Source: Purshia tridentata
Taxonomy: Eukaryota > Streptophyta > Magnoliopsida > Rosales > Rosaceae
Direction of reading: 5' to 3'
Length of the DNA: 33,292 nt
Assembly: GCA_003254885.1 (NCBI GenBank)
Contig: QANT01001106.1
Span: forward strand, 1-33,292
Part shown: in pieces, positions 27,780-33,292 of the stretch
Layout: the number at the start of each line of letters is the position of its first letter
Position numbering within the stretch: position 1 is the stretch's first letter
Notes under the pieces: generated by a model
Databases searched by the model: none
Seen by the model: only the letters and a program-made list of their open reading frames with translations
What the model was told of the DNA's origin: nothing
Position numbers and translations under genes: made by a program

Positions 27780-29838
27780 TGACACACCCCGACCCTCGGG
27801 CCCTTTTTCTGAAACTGTGAGCCATGAATATAAAGTAATTTACTGAAGAACAACTGTAATTTTACAAAAACAATTCCCATAAAACCAAGCGTAAAACCTT
27901 TTACATAAAAATCACAGTGTATAATAAGTTTCTGAAGCACTGCTGGTCCCACTGCCTCGTCTTCTCTCCACCGCCTCCTCATCTTGCTCAACCTGCAAAA
28001 CCAAAACCCTGCACCCAACCATAGGTGCACCGGGTTTACACAAACCCGGTAAGCTCACTAGAGCTCGTATGAGTGAAACTCCAACTATAACCTCAAATTA
28101 ACTGAATTAAAATAATCACACCACAATCCATCCTCAAGTCACAAACACAATTCTTATCCTGATCACCAAATCCTCTAAACTGAAATAACTTTGAAACCAT
28201 CCACGAGATCCTTACTTGGGATCCAAAAACTCCAACTGTAACCTCAAATTAACTGAATTAAATTAATCACACCACAATCCATCCTCAAGTCACAAACACA
28301 ATTCTTATCCTGATCACCAAATCCTCTAAACTGAAATAACTTCGAAACCATCCACGAGATCCTTACTTGGGATCCAACTAGATCCTCCAACTGGGATCCA
28401 CTAATCCTCGAACAATAACCACTGATCCTTATTTAGAATCCAACTTAATCCTCAATTGATACCCACTGATACTCCAATCTCATACTTAAGCCTATAATCT
28501 CAAATAACCTTTAACACCTCGAGGTCTGCAATCTTAATTTCCATACCCCCCTTAACTAGCAAACAACAACCAATCACACAAAGCAAACAAGGCAAGAATT
28601 TAACTGGACCAGAAAGTTAACTGAACTGAAAATTAGTTGAACTTAGGTTCACTCACTGTGACCACGCAAAAAGATCGAACTGCCCTTCGTGGCTCCCTTA
28701 CTCGGATTCTAAAATTCGGCAGCACAACGGCATCGGAAATACAAATNCGGGGATACAAATTCCCAAGCCGAGCGTACCTGTTAAGACCAGACAACCAAGC
28801 AACAACAACAAAGTTCACAACCAAGCCAAAAAATCACAGAAACGGGCGGGAACCACCACGCACGGTGGCTGCCCGACCTTCGGAAAACACACGGAAGGTC
28901 AAGGAGCTCACCCAAACTCACCAGTAGGTTTGGGTGGTCGGCCTGAGGCCAAAAACCAAAGAACGGTCGCTGGAACTGTCACACGCAGCGGGTCCCACGA
29001 CGGTCAACAAGTAGTCAACGGCGGTCAACTGCCAAAAACGAAAGTCACGTTTAGCCAAAACAAACTACACAGGGACGTAGAGGAGATCGAAGGGATCGAT
29101 TCTCGAACCTGGGTCGAGGGCCAAAAGTGGCCGGAAAAGGAGGAAAACTGGCCGGAAAGCCAGCGGCACAACCACACCCAATCCGCCGTCCACGACGGTC
29201 CCACAGGTCAATCGAACCCACCAACACATTGGGCTCGACGAGAGGAAGAGATCTGGGCAGGTGGGAGGTCGCGTCATCGCCGGAATCGCCGAGATCACCG
29301 CCGTGACGCCGACTATGCACGAGCGACTGTAACTGCTGCTGTGTCTTCAATACTGATCGGAATGATGATCTGAGACCATCAGTGGAAAGGCGTCGTCGAT
29401 AGCTTTCCAACGATACCAAGATCGCCAGAATCGGACATCAAACGAAGAAGTTATGGCCATTCAAAGTTTGGCCTTGGAGAGAGAAGTGAGAGTGCGGGAG
29501 AGAAGAGAGAATGAAGAAAAATCTGGGTTTTGGGCTTTTAAGAACAACTTTTTCGAAATTACCAATTTGTCCCTCTTTTCACACAACCATAACTTCCAAA
29601 CCGTAGCTCCGTTCGACGCGTGCTACGTGTCTATGAACTCGTGAGGACGAGACCTTTCAAACGAACCCAAGGTCAACTCGAAAAGTCCTCCCGAACAAAA
29701 AGTCAACTTTTGCTCCCTTTTTAAAAGTCAAACTTTAAATTTTGAAAAAAACGTCCAAAACACTTTACTTTCCAAATAAAATCCCGAAAACTTTTAAAAA
29801 GCTTTTCAACACCACTTTTGAAAGTACGGGGTGTTACA
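27780..29838 (-). mobile_element. Inverted A-type LTR with internal deletion
   Basis: On the minus strand it starts TGTAACACCCCGTACTTTC and ends GGTCGGGGTGTGTCA, as in the LTR at 18665-21894, and follows it through most of its length. It is 2059 bp against 3230. About 1 kb that includes the hairpin array is missing, while a 151-bp segment (28081-28231) is duplicated directly at 28232-28382. The adjoining bases (CAACC on the left, TTGAC on the right) do not match, so no target duplication survives. The right edge abuts the truncated B-type LTR at 29839. An N at 28747 lies in a 14-base repeat of ATACAAAT that other copies lack. Long open frames in the GC-rich part are not genes. Confidence 0.88.
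28081..28382 (-). repeat. 151-bp tandem duplication inside the inverted LTR
   Basis: Copies at 28081-28231 and 28232-28382, differing at only a few positions. Absent from the A-type LTR at 18665-21894. Confidence 0.88.
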
Positions 29839-32557
29839 TTGACATGCGGCATGGGTCGTTTAGAGACACGGTTAGAAAGTTAGGAACGTGTTAAGGGACC
29901 CCAAAAGTTGACTTTTTAAATTACTTGAATTTCAGAGTTGACCTGGACATGGTGACGTAGAGCTCGACTTCACGAGTTCGTAGACATGTAGCATGCATCA
30001 TTTGGAGCTACGGTTTGAGAAATACGGAGGTTCAAAGTGAGGGCCAAAATTGTAATTATGATGATATGGCATTTAAAAATTCCAGAAATTTCTAGAATCT
30101 CCCCCTCCCTTTATTTCTCTCTCCTCTCCCCTCCCCACAAGAAAAACAGCCCCCAGCCCAGCCGACATCTCCTTCTTCCTCTCCCCTACGCAACGCCCAG
30201 CCCCTTTTCCAGCCACCTGGACCACCGGTGACATCCCTAGCCGCCGGCCAGTGACTCCAGCCTCTCCTCCTGTTGCCCCCAGCTCCCTTTCTTCTCTCTC
30301 CCGAGCATTCTTTATCCTCCCCTGCTCGCGTGTAGCTGCTGCCCTTTGAGCTTAGTCCATTTTCGACGACACAGGACGCCGAGAACGGTCGAGAACCACT
30401 CTCCAGCTGCCGGCCGTCTTCCCCTGTGCTCCCCCCACGTCGATCTGCCCCTTTCCAGGGAGAAATCATGCCGGAAAGTACCCAGTCGCAGCCACTTTCC
30501 TCCGCCAATTCCGATCGTTTCCGGCCACGATTGACCCATGTTCTTGGTGAGTTTTCTTCCTCCTTCCATGGGCTTTCTTTCCCCTCTAATTTGGTGGTTC
30601 AATTTTGGGTAATTGTGGAAGATTGAATTTGCGAGTTTGAGGCCATTTTCGGGTTTAGCATGGGTGTTTAAAATTAATACAAATTGTGAGGTGTTTTGGG
30701 CAATTTCCGTAATTAGGAACCTATAATCGAAGATTGAAACGAGAAATTTGAGAAATTTCGAGGAAATTGGAAGTTTGATTGTTGGTGCTTATGCCCATTT
30801 CAGGATTTCTAGAAATCTAAGGTGTTTATGGTGATTTAGTGGCAATTGTGAATGATTTTCACCTTTAGGAATGATTTATTGAGGTTTAGAATAGTTAATT
30901 TGAAGAAAATCAGAGAAATGGTGAGTTTGGGTGAAATTGGGCACTTGTGGGTTGTCAAAACGACACCCGGACGATCCTCGGTCAAGTTAGGTAGAATGAA
31001 GGTTAATTGGGGAAATTTACCGGATAAAAATAAGCTAGTGGCATCGGGTTTTGAGTCGAGACGGAAAATAAGTTGGGCTATAGTTAAATATAGATTTGTG
31101 GAGCGTAAGGCCTAGAACTTGCACTTGTGTTTTTACGACCTTAAATTGAATAGTATTCTAACGCCTTGTCATTCTCGTGTTAGGCGACACTCTCGAGTCC
31201 AAAGATGATCCAGCCGGAGACCAAATCTAGGGTATCTCTGTGAGTGGACACTTGTTTTTAAATTTCATGATTTAATTCATATTTATATTTTGAGTTTTAA
31301 TTGAGTTTTATTAATTGAGAAATATTATTTGGTTCTTAAGCATGGTTTGAGGATTAATGCATGAAAACAGATTTGATGTGCTTGGTAACTATTTTTCATG
31401 ATGATTTATTGGAGCCGTTAGATCTTGGAAACGTTTTGATTTCTCAAGTAAACGTATGTGGTTTACTCGTATCTTGAAATATTAAAGGTTTGGTTATTGA
31501 AAAAGATTTTATAGTTGTTAGTCTAATGATTTCCTAGTATTGGAAAGTTTATATGTTTTTATGGGTGGAAAGAGATTTATGGGAAATGGTTTTCAAACCG
31601 CCCTTTGCAGTACCCTTCAGATTATCATATTGCATAGGTCTTTGGGACCCATCATGGCACACACATAGGCTTTGGGCCATGTGTCAGGATGCCTAGCCCT
31701 TTGGGCGTGGCCCTATGTGCACGTATGGCAGGTATATTGGCCATGCATGTGTATGACAGACCCTGGCTCTACACATGTACAGCAGGATTATTGGCCCTGC
31801 ATGCGTACGGCAGGTCGTGGGCCCTGCACATGTACAGCAGGTTTGGTGGGTAACTGTTTGGGTGAGCGTTTTTATTATTATATCAGTTTCATAAGAATGT
31901 TTCAAAGAGTATAAACTTTCAGTTCTGATTTGATATTGTCAGCTTGATTAGTTTTATTTATTTTTCTCGGAAAATCTCAAAGTGGATTTTAAAATATTGA
32001 TTTACTTATAGTCACCAGTGGATTTTTACGAAATATTTTAAAACTGGGGGATTTTAAAGAGAGACGTGAGGTTTTGGTGCCAAGTTATTTCTTTAATTTG
32101 TTATAATAACGGATTTTTATAATTTAAGTTCAAATGTTTCTTATCTTCGTCCACTCACTGAGTCATCTCACTAGTTTTATTCTTATTGTTGTTTTAAATT
32201 TTCCCCCCAGGTTGTAGCGATGGAACGGTCGAGCCAAAGACATCGAGGCACTCTTGTGAAGTTGTGAAATAGTAGGAACTAGTTCTCTTTGTATTTTATA
32301 TTCTTTAGTAAGTTTTGTAGCACCGTTCTGTTATTCTAGTGAATATTTAATTAGTTGATTTTGAAATTTGGGTCGGAGACCCTTTGGTTGTGGTAGAGGA
32401 GCTGTGGTGCTTAGAAGTGCTTTTGTAAGTCTTTTTGGAAAGGGTTAGTCCAATTTTAGGGGAGGTTTTGCCGAATTTTTGGTAGGATTTTCCTTGATAT
32501 TGGATTCCCGCAGGACCACTTCGAGTTTCAAGGTGGAAATCGGGGTCGGTCCTGTCA
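29839..32557 (+). mobile_element. 5'-truncated B-type LTR
   Basis: Begins in mid-LTR at TTGACATGCGGCATGGG, about 117 bases after where a B-type LTR should start (compare 2201), and ends CGGTCCTGTCA at 32557. The middle has the CT-rich and GC-rich promoter-like part (30100-30560), a transcribed-looking segment and a degenerate hairpin array at 31711-31849. The last 640 bases match 2370-2986. The missing 5' edge coincides exactly with the end of the inverted A-type LTR. No partner LTR or coding region is present. AAAAG follows the end (32558-32562). Confidence 0.82.
31711..31849 (+). repeat. Five degenerate 26-30 bp units with hairpins
   Basis: Units begin at 31711, 31741, 31767, 31795 and 31822. 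Units 4 and 5 contain CCTGC, nine bases and GCAGG, able to form a short stem. The upstream block (31638-31710, CTTTGGGACCCATCATGG and CTTTGGGCCATGTG) matches the one upstream of the 52-bp array in the A-type LTR, so the two arrays occupy the same place. Confidence 0.7.
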
Positions 32558-32562
32558 AAAAG

Positions 32563-32787
32563 GGTCTCTAACAATTATTACAATTATCGGATAAAAACCA
32601 CAAAAAAAATGGCAACCACAATATGTGCAATTTTAACATGCATCTATATTTACTAAGTATAGGCAGTGAAAGAGTCTCTAACAGCGTGTGAGATTCTTCT
32701 TACTTGGAATTTAATGCTCAGCTTGATATTCACAACAATAAATCCAATTTATAGCTCCTCTACTACACAGTACACTAGGTCTAATAA
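32563..32787. other. Spacer between LTR and terminal MITE
   Basis: AT-rich, no gene. GTCTCTAAC occurs twice (about 32564 and 32674). It ends in GTCTAATAA (32779-32787), the left copy of the repeat flanking the MITE. Confidence 0.45.
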
Positions 32788-33219
32788 GAACAATTTTCTG
32801 GTCACCCCAAGGGTGACCTCAAGGTCCACCCCACCCCTCGATTTTATAATTTTGATAATATTGACGCATAATCGGAACCGTTCATATTTTAGAGATCACC
32901 TATTATAGATCATCTATGCAAAAAATCAATTCAATCGGAAATCATTTGATTATAGAATTATTTTCAATTAAATAGAAAAAATCAACGGTTTAGTCAAAAA
33001 ATCACTCTTTAATTCGGAACCATTCATTTTTTCTCTTTAATTGACAACAATTATATAACCAAATGATTTCCGATTGAGTTGATTTTTTGCATAGATGATC
33101 TATAATAGGTAATCTAAAATATGAACGGTTCCGATTATGCGTCAACATTGTCGAAATTATAAACTCGAAGGGTGGGGTGGACCTTGAGGTCACCCCTTGG
33201 GGTGACCCAAATATTTTTT
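32788..33219. mobile_element. Foldback MITE, 432 bp, with 9-bp flanking repeat
   Basis: Direct repeats GTCTAATAA at 32779-32787 and 33220-33228 flank an almost complete inverted repeat. The arms 32800-32970 and about 33040-33207 match at roughly 90% by eye. Each arm starts with a small hairpin of its own (GGTCACC...GGTGACC). The middle (about 32975-33035) is an unpaired AT-rich loop. A 9-bp target duplication is typical of Mutator-like elements, so a MULE-derived MITE is likely. No transposase is encoded; the open frames on both strands come from the mirror arms. Confidence 0.85.
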
Positions 33220-33292
33220 GTCTAATAATTGAGTAATTCTTAGCTATATTCTACTACGGAATAAATAAAACTAATTAGAACTAATCAAGACT

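Noticed and set aside
30092..30508. 138-codon minus open frame rich in Gly/Arg
   Set aside because: Lies in the CT- and GC-rich promoter-like part of the B-type LTR. Low complexity, no homologue pattern.

Overview
This is plant nuclear DNA, most likely from a eudicot. Every recognisable coding region is eukaryotic: Ty1/copia and Ty3/gypsy retrotransposons, foldback MITEs, a plant UDP-glycosyltransferase fragment and a multi-exon gene with GT/AG splice signals. I see no intact host gene, no bacterial operon structure and no CRISPR array. The species cannot be fixed from the sequence alone.

Layout. 1-2200: AT-rich DNA with no recognisable gene. 2201-2986: a small internally deleted solo LTR (here called B-type) inserted in the 3' end of a decayed chromodomain gypsy pol (2992-3253, minus). 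3254-5723: a 5'-truncated copia pol relic (minus). 5977-6761 and 13026-14590: the 3' and 5' halves of one decayed minus-strand multi-exon gene. It is split by a complete but multiply broken copia element (element 2, plus strand, 6767-13020) with LTRs, primer-binding site, polypurine tract and the 5-bp target duplication TCCTA. 14709-24636: a second complete copia element (element 3, minus strand) with 176-bp LTRs and target duplication GTTTG. It is itself interrupted between gag and protease by a 3230-bp solo LTR (A-type, 18665-21894, target duplication GATCA). Element 3 also has a 1.6-kb leader holding a tRNA-derived SINE-like segment, a GC-rich degenerate repeat and a set of short palindromes.

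24840-25345: a diverged B-type LTR piece. 25346-25695: a UDP-glycosyltransferase pseudogene fragment. 25767-26645: a long foldback MITE. 27780-29838: an inverted A-type LTR, abutting a 5'-truncated B-type LTR (29839-32557). 32788-33219: a near-perfect foldback MITE with a 9-bp direct repeat at its ends.

History. Element 3 entered first and an A-type gypsy-like element then jumped into it and collapsed to a solo LTR. The LTR pairs of elements 2 and 3 differ by roughly 1% by eye, so both insertions are fairly recent although their genes are broken. The least explained structure is a six-unit 52-bp tandem array in the A-type LTR. Each unit is an inverted repeat and the stem changes include a paired (compensatory) substitution. 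A related but differently spaced array sits at the same place in the B-type LTR at 31711-31849.

Three ambiguous bases (10897, 25058, 28747) sit in or beside duplications or homopolymers and probably mark assembly joins.
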